Assembly: GCA_034189755.1 (NCBI GenBank)
Contig: JAXIHJ010000006.1
Span: 1-12,696 of the forward strand
From: JAXIHJ01 sp034189755
GTDB taxonomy: Bacteria > Planctomycetota > Phycisphaerae > SM23-33
Length of the DNA: 12,696 nucleotides
Reading direction: 5' to 3'
The notes beneath the pieces were generated by a model, which had not been told where the DNA came from, ran no database searches, and saw only the letters and a list, made by a program, of their open reading frames with translations. Positions 1-6,208 of the stretch are shown here, in pieces. The translations under genes and the position numbers were made by a program. The number at the start of each line of letters is the position of its first letter. Position 1 is the first letter of the stretch.

Positions 1-862
1 GGTTTCTGACGCCCGTGAGCATGTAGGGCACGTGGTAGCCCCAGTCGATTTCCTTCTGTAGCGGCAGTATGTGCTCGGCGATGCAGTCCAGCAGCGGCAC
101 GAGGTCGAACTTCGGATTTTTCAGGAACCCCAGCAGCAGTTCCAGCGGGCAGTTTCCGGCGCCCCGACCCAGGCCGTAGAGCGTCCCGTCAACAAAATTG
201 GCGCCCTTGATAACACCCTCGACGGTGTTGGCGAAGGCCAACTGCTGCATGTTGTGCATGTGCACGCCGACCTGCTTGGTCTTCAGGTACATCTGGTAGG
301 TTTCAACGAGAAAATGAACCTCTTCGCTGTACAGCGCGCCGAAGCTGTCGACTATGTACACCGCCTTCGCCTGTGTTTCTTCCTCGAGCTGCTGGAGAGC
401 CTCTCGCAGTGCCGGCCCGCCCTCGTGCGAGATGGCCATGATGTTGATGGTGCATTCATGGCCCTGTTGCACGGCCGCCCGTGCCAGGCAAATAGCCTTG
501 TCCACGTCCTTGACGTACGTAGCCACGCGGATCATGTCCACGACGGACTTTTCACTCGAGAGGATATCGTCGGGCGAAGATTTGTGGGCGTCCATCATCA
601 CCGCCAGCTTTGTGCCGCGCGGGTCGATGCCGTCGGTGGCCTTGACCATAAACTCTTCGTCACAGAACCGCCACGGGCCGAACTCGTCTTCCGACAGCAG
701 CTTTTTGCTGTTGCGGTAGCCCAGCTCGACGTAGTCCACGCCTGATGCGCAGGCCGCCTCGTAAGCCGCCCGGACGGTTTCCAGTGTGAAGTCCGAGTTG
801 TTCATCAATCCGCCGTCGCGGATGGTGCAATCTACAACCTTAATCTCTGGGCGAAACATCAT
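1..862 (-). CDS. DRE-TIM (HMGL-like) aldolase domain protein, partial (C-terminus beyond the left edge)
   Basis: 287 N-terminal residues are visible and the frame is still open at the window edge. The protein opens with the metal- and substrate-binding motif DCTIRDGG (residues 11-18). It has a TIM-barrel strand with VHMHN (HxH at 201-203), the usual divalent-metal ligands, and then the loop GLGRGAGN (230-237), all typical of the DRE-TIM metallolyase superfamily. This superfamily includes 4-hydroxy-2-oxovalerate aldolase, HMG-CoA lyase and isopropylmalate/homocitrate synthases. The closest resemblance I see is to the HOA-like stand-alone aldolases. The substrate cannot be named, and no acetaldehyde dehydrogenase partner lies beside it. 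The start is ATG at 860-862, directly followed by a second ATG. An AGGAGAAG Shine-Dalgarno (866-873) ends three bases upstream of the first ATG, and a good promoter lies further up. From memory, some planctomycete relatives carry the label 'nucleoid-structuring protein H-NS', which the sequence does not support. Confidence 0.85.
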   Translation of the reverse strand, partial: MMFRPEIKVVDCTIRDGGLMNNSDFTLETVRAAYEAACASGVDYVELGYRNSKKLLSEDEFGPWRFCDEEFMVKATDGIDPRGTKLAVMMDAHKSSPDDILSSEKSVVDMIRVATYVKDVDKAICLARAAVQQGHECTINIMAISHEGGPALREALQQLEEETQAKAVYIVDSFGALYSEEVHFLVETYQMYLKTKQVGVHMHNMQQLAFANTVEGVIKGANFVDGTLYGLGRGAGNCPLELLLGFLKNPKFDLVPLLDCIAEHILPLQKEIDWGYHVPYMLTGVRN

Positions 863-912
863 TCGCTTCTCCTGTTTACTGCGTTACCACAACAGAACCA
901 ATGGAATGCTTA

Positions 913-941
913 ATAATACCCAAAGACGGCCGAATTGTCGA
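913..941 (-). promoter_or_regulatory. Sigma-70 promoter for the aldolase gene
   Basis: Reading the minus strand, TCGACA (936-941; 5 of 6 to TTGACA) is followed after exactly 17 nt by TATTAT (913-918; 5 of 6 to TATAAT). Transcription would start near 906, giving a leader of about 45 nt that carries the AGGAGAAG ribosome binding site. This gives the aldolase gene its own promoter, separate from the operon that ends at 989. Consensus match only. Confidence 0.6.
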
Positions 942-988
942 TTGCAGTTTAAGAGCACCAGGCTGAGCTTGTTTTTCGGCCCGCTGCC

Positions 989-1696
989 TCAGGCAAAATG
1001 AAGCTGCCCGAAGAACTCCGGCACGTGGAAGTCGGGCTTGCGGCTGTCGATCCAATTCCAGCAGGCGAATTGCGGGTCGGTGTTGCCGCCGCAGCGGTAG
1101 AAGTTTCCTCGCCAGACATCGCCGGAATGAGGCCGGACGCGCCGGCCTGTCAACTCGCTCAGCACGTCAAACGGAACGGCCGCAGCCACCCACCAGGCCC
1201 GGTCGGTCCCAGATTCGTTCTTCGTCGGCCCCGGCACCGAGGCCGCGATGTCGATGCGCTCAGCCAGTGCCGGCGAGATAAGCCTTCGGTTGTCAATGGA
1301 CGGGCCGAAACCGATATGGAACACGCCGCAGCAGTTCACCTCCAGGTTGAAATAGTCCGGCCGGGCTTGCGGCTCCGTCGCCGCAAAAAACTCCACGCAA
1401 CTGTCCTTGCAAACCGGCCCGTTCAGCCTGGTCGTTCGGCAATGGATGTGCCTGTCGCGGCAGCGGAACTGTGCATAGATCGCCTCCTGATCGTAAAGAA
1501 GGCGAACCGTGGTGGGCTGTTTAGACCCGCCGACATGCCACGGATAGTTGTCCACTCGCACAACACATCCACGTGCCCACGGCGTGCCGGCAATTCGCCC
1601 GCACAGCGGGACAGGCTCCGACACCGGGCAAATGGTATATCTGCGAATGATTTTGCGCGCCGGGCCGGCTGATTTTGCGGTGCGGGCAGCAGGCAC
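989..1696 (-). CDS. CBM9-like (family 9 carbohydrate-binding-like) beta-sandwich protein
   Basis: 235 residues. The family pattern is visible along the length: AIYAQFRCRD (72-81), the CKDSCVEFF strand (96-104), YFNLEVNCCG (115-124), WRGNFYRCGG (195-204) and a C-terminal W-x-WIDSRKPDFHVPEFFG (213-230). This matches single-domain 'carbohydrate-binding family 9-like' proteins, known as isolated domains or as parts of secreted glycan-active enzymes. The start was chosen as GTG (1694-1696), because the reading frame upstream runs inside apt. The end of apt supplies GAGGAAGA as a Shine-Dalgarno, and the GTG lies 2 nt past the apt stop, which implies translational coupling. No signal peptide or membrane segment is seen, although family members usually bind sugars outside the cytoplasm. 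No catalytic residues are identifiable. It is the last gene of the operon with apt and the LTA-synthase-like gene. Confidence 0.75.
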   Translation of the reverse strand: MPAARTAKSAGPARKIIRRYTICPVSEPVPLCGRIAGTPWARGCVVRVDNYPWHVGGSKQPTTVRLLYDQEAIYAQFRCRDRHIHCRTTRLNGPVCKDSCVEFFAATEPQARPDYFNLEVNCCGVFHIGFGPSIDNRRLISPALAERIDIAASVPGPTKNESGTDRAWWVAAAVPFDVLSELTGRRVRPHSGDVWRGNFYRCGGNTDPQFACWNWIDSRKPDFHVPEFFGQLHFA

Positions 1697-1698
1697 GT

Positions 1699-2223
1699 CT
1701 ATTCTTCCTCGACCTTGATGATGGACCGGACATCGCAGCCGGCGAGCTTGTCCCGGCCGTTCAGGAAGCAAAGCTCAACGACGAAAGCTGCGCCCACGAT
1801 TTGCCCGCCCAGCCGTTTTACCAAATCGCACGCGGCGGCCATGGTTCCGCCGGTGGCCAGCAGGTCATCGATCATCAAGACCTTCTGCCCGGCCTGAATC
1901 GCGTCGGCGTGCATCTCGATTTCGTCCGTGCCGTACTCCAGCTCGTACTGCTGAGAGATGGTCTCGGCGGGCAGCTTGCCCGGCTTGCGAATCGGCACGA
2001 AACCCGCGTCGAGCCTGGCTGCAACCAGCGGGGCGAAAATGAACCCCCTGCTCTCGATGCCGGTAACGATCTCGACGCCCTTATCGCAAAATGGCTCGCA
2101 AAGGCGAGCGACGGCCTCGGCAAGCGCCTGGGGATCGGCAAGCAGAGGCGTGATATCCTTGAAAACAATGCCCTTCTTCGGGAAGTCCGGCACGTCTCGA
2201 ATGAGTTTTTCCAATGCGGTCAT
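1699..2223 (-). CDS. apt: Adenine phosphoribosyltransferase
   Basis: 174 residues, the normal family length. It converts adenine and PRPP to AMP and pyrophosphate in cytoplasmic purine salvage. Diagnostic features are the N-terminal VPDFPKKGIVFKDITPLL (11-28), GIESRGF (55-61), the flexible RKPGKLP loop (79-85), and the PRPP-binding loop VLMIDDLLATGGT (115-127) with its paired aspartates. The ATG start shares bases with the TGA stop of the upstream LTA-synthase-like gene (ATGA at 2220-2223, minus strand), so translation is probably coupled. Its own 3' end carries the ribosome binding site of the CBM9-like gene. All key motifs are intact. Confidence 0.97.
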   Translation of the reverse strand: MTALEKLIRDVPDFPKKGIVFKDITPLLADPQALAEAVARLCEPFCDKGVEIVTGIESRGFIFAPLVAARLDAGFVPIRKPGKLPAETISQQYELEYGTDEIEMHADAIQAGQKVLMIDDLLATGGTMAAACDLVKRLGGQIVGAAFVVELCFLNGRDKLAGCDVRSIIKVEEE

Positions 2224-4295
2224 TGTGGCCCACTCGTAGTTGTCTGGCGGCGTTGCGGCGGCACGTAAGCGCCGTCGAAGTACAACCGCTTGGCTATCAG
2301 GTAGAAAGAAAACATATCGCGTTGAAGCGTCCGCAGCACGTCTCGCCGCGAACCGGAGGCCTTGATTTTTTCCACGTTCATATCGTCGATACGAAACAGC
2401 AGCGGCCGGCCCAGCGGAGGATAGACAATCGCCCGGTCGCGCCGGACAAAGCCCAGGGCGTAATCTTCATGCAGGAATGCAAACCCATCGCCCGGCTCGA
2501 CGGCCAGCAGGTTTCGCCCGAGAAAACAATGCTCAAACGTCCCGCCCAGCAGCGACAGTATGGTTGGTGGAATATCGGTCTGGCTTGCGACCACGTCGGA
2601 GGCGCCCGGCGTGATAATGCCGGGCGCATAGATCAGCAGCGGAATGCGATAGCTCGGCAGGTCCAAAATCCGCCGCTGATCCCAGTTTCGCCCGTGGTCG
2701 GCCACCAGGACAAAAATGGTCCGCTTGAAATACTGCGCCGTGCGGGCCATGCGGAAAAACTGCCCCAGCGCCCAGTCGGCGTAGCGGAAGCCGTTGATGC
2801 GCTTGATTTTCTCATCGTCGCCCGGCAACAACTCGCACCGTCCGGTCGGCAGGTCATACGGCTCATGGTTGGAGACGGTCAGGACGGCTGCGAAGAACTT
2901 TTTCCCGGCCCTGTCCAGTTGCAGGAACGTCGCATGGGCTTTTTTGAGCATCATCTCGTCCGGCACGCCCCAGTTTCCGGCCAGGCCGTTGGAGGCAATC
3001 TGTTCCTGCCCGATAACCGTCTCGACACCGTTGCCGGAGAGAAAGCCTCGCATGTTGTCGAAGTTCGGATCGCCGCCGTAGATAAACAGCGTGCGGTAGC
3101 CGCGATTTCGAAAGATGCCTGGCAGGGTCAAAAATTTCCCCTGCGCCAAAGGCCGCTTGAGGATGGTCTGGCCTCGAAGGTCCGGATGCCCGCACAGCGT
3201 GCCCATCATGCCGCGGTTGGTCCGCCCGCCGACACCGTAGACCCGATTAAAAAACATTCCCTCTCGGCATAGCGCGTCGAAGTTGGGCGTGTGGGTAGGC
3301 GAGTAGCCCATCGCCCCGACCGGCTTGCCGGCCATGGATTCCATGAGGATGAGCACCATGTTGTAATCCATCTGCCGGCGGTGCGTCTCAACCCGCCGCC
3401 AGAACGGGTTGCCCCGGACGCCTTGTGGCGCGTCGCCGGGTTGGAACACCAGCTTCTTGGCGACTTCAACGGCCAGCCGGTCAGGCGGAAAAGGAAACAA
3501 CTCGTTTTCATCGTGGCCGTCGTTCAGGTGCGACCGCGTAGCCTTGGCAAGCGTAAAGACGTTATTCATCGTAAGCTGAATAACAACCCGGTTGTCGCTG
3601 AAATAGGCCGCCTCCTGCCGAAGCGATCGCCGGCCCAGGCCGCCGCGGCAGGCCGTTATGCACAAGGCGGCTGACACGACCGCCAGCACAACCCGCTGCC
3701 AAAGTCGTCGTTCGGCAGGCCCAGGCCCCAGCCGGAACAGCCGGCTGAAGGCGCGCCGGCCCAGGTACATCAGAGCTATAAAACCAATCGGTACAAGCCA
3801 GGCCGGATAGGTGCCCCAGATATACATCGCCACTTCCTTTGGGTGCATGGCATGGTCGGCGACCATCCAGTTCAGCCGGGCGCCGAAATGCAGAAAAAAC
3901 GCCGCACCGACAACCTCAACCACAGCGGCCAGAGCAACTATCGTTACGGCGTAGGTGGCCACAGCCTGGCGGAACCGAGGCCGGGCGAAGGCGCGCCGCG
4001 GCGCCAGCGACAACACCAGAGCCAGCGGCAGCAACATGTAGCCTATCGGCATGGCGTCATAGCGCATGCCCACCACAAAACAGCGGGTGATCCCTGCGGC
4101 GCCGATATCGACCAGCCAGTTGCCCCGGGCCAGCAGCAGACCGGCACGGAAGCCCGCAAAAAGAACCAACAGAACCACAGCGGTTATCCACAGGGGGCGG
4201 ATTCGCTGGCTCAAAAGCCAGGCTAAAACGTCCCGGCCTCGCGCCGCAATCGCCCGGCCTGAGACTTTATCATCTTGTAAAGAGGTACCCGACAT
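2220..4295 (-). CDS. LTA synthase family protein: membrane-anchored phosphoglycerol transferase/sulfatase-superfamily enzyme
   Basis: 691 residues from ATG 4293-4295. The N-terminal third has about five membrane segments (about 36-56, 81-99, 111-135, 161-179, 200-217), followed by a large extracytoplasmic alkaline-phosphatase-fold domain. Catalytic signatures line up with LtaS: E in LMESMAG (E319), the Thr nucleophile in GGRTNRG (T359), SNHEPYDLP (H477), and the metal-binding pair in VADHGRN (D533, H534). The known family moves phosphoglycerol or phosphoethanolamine from phospholipids onto polymers, glycans or lipids; which acceptor is used here is unknown. An in-frame TTG at 4434-4436 would add 47 residues lacking typical signal features, so I prefer the ATG, although no good Shine-Dalgarno precedes it. 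First gene of the operon with apt and the CBM9-like gene. It could instead be a phosphoethanolamine transferase or another sulfatase-fold hydrolase. Confidence 0.88.
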   Translation of the reverse strand: MSGTSLQDDKVSGRAIAARGRDVLAWLLSQRIRPLWITAVVLLVLFAGFRAGLLLARGNWLVDIGAAGITRCFVVGMRYDAMPIGYMLLPLALVLSLAPRRAFARPRFRQAVATYAVTIVALAAVVEVVGAAFFLHFGARLNWMVADHAMHPKEVAMYIWGTYPAWLVPIGFIALMYLGRRAFSRLFRLGPGPAERRLWQRVVLAVVSAALCITACRGGLGRRSLRQEAAYFSDNRVVIQLTMNNVFTLAKATRSHLNDGHDENELFPFPPDRLAVEVAKKLVFQPGDAPQGVRGNPFWRRVETHRRQMDYNMVLILMESMAGKPVGAMGYSPTHTPNFDALCREGMFFNRVYGVGGRTNRGMMGTLCGHPDLRGQTILKRPLAQGKFLTLPGIFRNRGYRTLFIYGGDPNFDNMRGFLSGNGVETVIGQEQIASNGLAGNWGVPDEMMLKKAHATFLQLDRAGKKFFAAVLTVSNHEPYDLPTGRCELLPGDDEKIKRINGFRYADWALGQFFRMARTAQYFKRTIFVLVADHGRNWDQRRILDLPSYRIPLLIYAPGIITPGASDVVASQTDIPPTILSLLGGTFEHCFLGRNLLAVEPGDGFAFLHEDYALGFVRRDRAIVYPPLGRPLLFRIDDMNVEKIKASGSRRDVLRTLQRDMFSFYLIAKRLYFDGAYVPPQRRQTTTSGPQ

Positions 4296-4378
4296 TATGA
4301 AACGATATAACCTCGGTTTCGTTGCGTAACAAAAAGTGGGCCGCCCTTCGTGCACAATCACAGCACACTGGAGGCAAT

Positions 4379-4408
4379 AGGATAGGCCAGCACCCGCCGC
4401 CGGGTCAA
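4379..4408 (-). promoter_or_regulatory. Candidate promoter for the LTA-synthase-like/apt/CBM9 operon
   Basis: On the minus strand, TTGACC (4403-4408; 5 of 6) is followed after 18 nt by TATCCT (4379-4384; 4 of 6). The predicted start near 4372 would give a leader of about 77 nt before the ATG at 4295. A second, weaker arrangement (TTGTTA then TTATAT, just upstream of the ATG) would give a nearly leaderless mRNA, which would fit the missing Shine-Dalgarno. Neither can be preferred from sequence alone. Confidence 0.35.
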
Positions 4409-4600
4409 TAGGCTTGCGGCTTCTTGCGATAGACAATCCGCCCGGGCGGGGTTATCGTATTAGCTGGGACTTTCCATTCAATTCGCATGAAAGGCAGCAT
4501 ATGTCCGGCGCACCGGAGACGTTAAGATGTGCGAGGGAAACCCAAAGTGATGATCTGTTTGCCTCCCGAAGCGGCTGGATTTTGGTAATTGCCTCCAGCC
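4409..4600. other. Non-coding gap, no gene recognised
   Basis: This stretch between the operon promoter and the REP-like element contains only short open frames with no recognisable protein features and no tRNA-like fold. Any frame crossing it is broken or runs into the palindromic repeat. I see no convincing regulatory motif. Confidence 0.5.
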
Positions 4601-4806
4601 CAGTCTGAAAGGTTGAAAATAATACAGCCCAGGGCAACGCCCTGGGTCAGGGATGCAAAAAAAGAATCAAGCCCTGAAAGGGCGCAATAGGACTTTGTGA
4701 AACTTTGCGAAACGAGTTATTTCGCCCTTTCAGGGCTTGGCTGGGAGGGGAAGCATTGTTTCCCAAGGCGTTGCCTTGGGCTGTATTATTTCAGCCCTTC
4801 AGGCTG
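4601..4806. repeat. REP-like inverted pair, two 85-nt units each with internal hairpins
   Basis: The left arm (4601-4685) and right arm (4722-4806) are near-perfect reverse complements around a spacer of about 36 nt. Each arm folds on itself. The left arm has CCCAGGGC-AAC-GCCCTGGG (4628-4646) and GCCCT-GAA-AGGGC (4671-4683). The right arm has CCCAAGGC-GTT-GCCTTGGG (4762-4780), GCCCT-TTC-AGGGC (4724-4736) and CAGCC-CTTCA-GGCTG (4792-4806). Both arms share the motif AATAATACAGCCC. This is the layout of paired REP/BIME extragenic palindromes, which in other bacteria are moved by RAYT transposases. No transposase is in the window. Confidence 0.85.
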
Positions 4807-4812
4807 CATTTC

Positions 4813-4914
4813 GCCGCCTCGTTGGTTGATTCGATGCTTTCATTGCACAAGCAGTTGTCTGTGGCGAGGATGGAGCACGACAAGACGTTCATCCAGCGGC
4901 AGTTCGCGGCTTAA
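4813..4914 (+). pseudogene. Relic of the C-terminal tail of a type IIG/TaqI-like DNA methyltransferase-restriction enzyme
   Basis: An open frame from GCC 4813 to TAA 4912-4914 reads LVDSMLSLHKQL, then SVARMEHDKTFIQRQFAA. This closely follows the helical tail near the C-terminus of many type IIG restriction-methyltransferases and related Eco57I/TaqI-type proteins, whose usual pattern is 'VDRMLxLHKxLxxAKTxxDKxxLQRQIxATDRxIDxLVYELYGL'. Here only the first half survives and is cut by a stop after QRQFAA. The catalytic methyltransferase core is absent: the sequence upstream is the REP-like element. An ATG lies at 4834 but has no clear ribosome binding site. The relic stops 12 nt before the end of the convergent sigma-factor gene. 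The family assignment is from memory of the motif, not a search. Confidence 0.55.
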
Positions 4915-4926
4915 TCTGTAATACCG

Positions 4927-5751
4927 CTACTCTTCTTCCAGGATTTGCTTCAGGTCGGCCAGTGCTTTCTTTTCCAGTTGGCGAACACGTTCGCGTGTCA
5001 GGCCGATAATCTTGCCTATTTCCTTGAACGTCCGGAGCGGGCCGGTATAGCCGTCCAGAGCGAAGCGGAGTTCAAGTATCTTTCGCTCGCGCGGCTCGAG
5101 GCGTTGAAGCAGCGCCGCGACAAAGGGCGCATTGTCGGCTTGCAGCATGCCCTGTTCAGGCAGTGCAGCATCGGTGTCGGCGACCATCTCAGAGATAGCC
5201 TGTGTCTCATCGGTGTCCATCTGGCTGGGCGCGTTGACGGCCAGCATGCCCTGCCTGATGATATCGGCCTTCTTGTGGCTGATTTTCATCTTCCTGGCCA
5301 TTTCTTCGGTTGTAGCCGGCCGGCCGAGTGTGTTCTCCAGTGCCCGGGCGGCACGCCGCCACTTGGTGATGAGCTTCAGGAGATAGGCTGGAATGTGAAT
5401 CGGCTGCCCGGCGTTTATCATCGCACGCTTGATAGACTGCTTAATCCACCATGCGGCATACGTGCTGAACCGTACGCCGGCTTCCGGGTCGAACTGCTCA
5501 ATAGCTCGCATCAGCCCGAGATTGCCTTCGGCGACGAGGTCGCTCAGCGTCATGCCGGGGTTGCCGTATTCCTTGGCGATCTTAACCACCAGCCTAAGGT
5601 TCGCATGAATCATCTGCTCGCGGGCAACCGGGTCGGAGTGTTCGCGGATGCGCCTGGCCAACTGCCGCTCCTGCTTGGCCGTCAGCAGCGGCGTCGATTT
5701 GATCTGCTCCAGATACCAGCCTAGTTCCGATTTAGAAACGGTCCTCGCCAT
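4927..5751 (-). CDS. RNA polymerase sigma factor, RpoD/SigA family (group-2 like)
   Basis: 274 residues. Region 1.2 (about 8-38, SELGWYLEQIKSTPLL then AKQERQLARRI) is followed by region 2 with DLVAEGNLGLMRAIEQFD (71-88) for core binding, and FSTYAAWWIKQSIKRAM (95-111) for -10 recognition and melting. Region 3 covers about 115-180. Region 4 ends in a helix-turn-helix, FKEIGKIIGLTRERVRQLEKKAL (232-254), for -35 contact. It lacks region 1.1 and the long non-conserved insert of the primary factor, so it is probably an alternative group-2 or small SigA-type factor. The start was chosen at ATG 5749-5751, because a perfect AGGAGG sits 7 nt upstream. A further ATG at 5770-5772 would put that Shine-Dalgarno inside the gene. 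It stands alone, flanked by repeat-rich gaps on both sides. Confidence 0.93.
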   Translation of the reverse strand: MARTVSKSELGWYLEQIKSTPLLTAKQERQLARRIREHSDPVAREQMIHANLRLVVKIAKEYGNPGMTLSDLVAEGNLGLMRAIEQFDPEAGVRFSTYAAWWIKQSIKRAMINAGQPIHIPAYLLKLITKWRRAARALENTLGRPATTEEMARKMKISHKKADIIRQGMLAVNAPSQMDTDETQAISEMVADTDAALPEQGMLQADNAPFVAALLQRLEPRERKILELRFALDGYTGPLRTFKEIGKIIGLTRERVRQLEKKALADLKQILEEE

Positions 5752-5759
5752 TAAGGGGC

Positions 5760-5765
5760 CTCCTG
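5760..5765 (-). promoter_or_regulatory. Perfect AGGAGG ribosome binding site of the sigma-factor gene
   Basis: AGGAGG on the minus strand lies 7-8 nt before ATG 5751. It decides in favour of this start over the in-frame ATG 21 nt upstream. Confidence 0.8.
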
Positions 5766-5959
5766 TTCTCATGGCAGCGCCGAGACACTAATACTCAATG
5801 CGCTGTTATGAAAATCGGACGCTTCAGGTGGGCACTTAAGTAAGGGTGGAATCCGGAGCTTAATCAAAGTGCAGGGAGTCGAAGCGGTTGGCGACGGCAG
5901 ATTTGTGATTTGCCCACCCCCGCCCCAAAAACACAAGCCAGCAGCTCTGCCGGCCCGCC

Positions 5960-6013
5960 TACCCCTGCCTGCCCTACCGGTCAGATAGGCAGGTACCGGA
6001 AGGTGGGCAGGTC
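5960..6013. repeat. GC-rich short palindromic repeat cluster (CCTGCC/GGCAGG)
   Basis: CCTGCC (5968-5973), then T-A at 5975-5976 after a bulged C, pairs with TA-GGCAGG (5986-5993) around the loop CCGGTCAGA. Copies of TACCGG (5975-5980 and 5994-5999) and a third GGGCAGG (6005-6011) allow alternative pairings. The base composition and repeated 6-mers set it apart from nearby coding DNA. It looks like a small dispersed extragenic palindrome; other genomic copies would be needed to confirm this. The remaining part of the gap between 5752 and 6041 shows no gene. Confidence 0.5.
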
Positions 6014-6041
6014 GTGGCTCGCTAACCTGCGAACATTGTGC

Positions 6042-6208
6042 TAGAAGCCATCCCAAAACCTCATTTGAGCTGCGAACGGGTCTTTTCGCGCCCGAGCGGC
6101 GTCCGGCTGTATCGGCGTATCACTGCGGATACGCCTGCTTCGCCGTCCTTGCCGGCCCGCGAAAATCCCTCGTTCTCGCCTGCAAAGCAAGTTTTGGGAT
6201 GACTTCTA
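6042..6208. repeat. 167-bp nested palindrome/MITE-like element ending on the S1 stop codon
   Basis: The two ends (6042-6067 and 6183-6208) are inverted repeats, identical at 22 of 26 positions, with core CATCCCAAAAC / GTTTTGGGATG. Further in, complementary pairs follow in nested order: GAACG 6074-6078 with CGTTC 6171-6175; TTTTCGCG 6083-6090 with CGCGAAAA 6158-6165; and GGCGTATC 6114-6121 with GATACGCC 6128-6135, with loop ACTGCG. The whole piece can therefore fold into one long imperfect hairpin. The outermost CTA (6206-6208) is the TAG stop of the S1 gene read on the minus strand. It could be a non-autonomous mobile element, or a structured 3' end acting as terminator or stabiliser of the S1 mRNA. 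Confidence 0.8.

Noticed and set aside
71..745. A 224-codon plus-strand open frame at the left end
   Set aside because: It is antisense to the aldolase gene, which has clear DRE-TIM motifs, a promoter and a Shine-Dalgarno.
863..988. An intrinsic terminator for the apt operon after the CBM9-like stop
   Set aside because: No stable stem followed by a T run is visible on the minus strand. The region is better explained by the aldolase promoter.
4452..4921. Short open frames on both strands crossing the REP-like pair
   Set aside because: They are translations of palindromic repeat DNA. Only the last 33 codons (4813-4914) carry recognisable protein character, and these were kept as a relic.
5769..6056. 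A 95-codon minus-strand open frame upstream of the sigma factor
   Set aside because: It runs through the GC-rich palindrome cluster, has no Shine-Dalgarno and shows no recognisable protein features.
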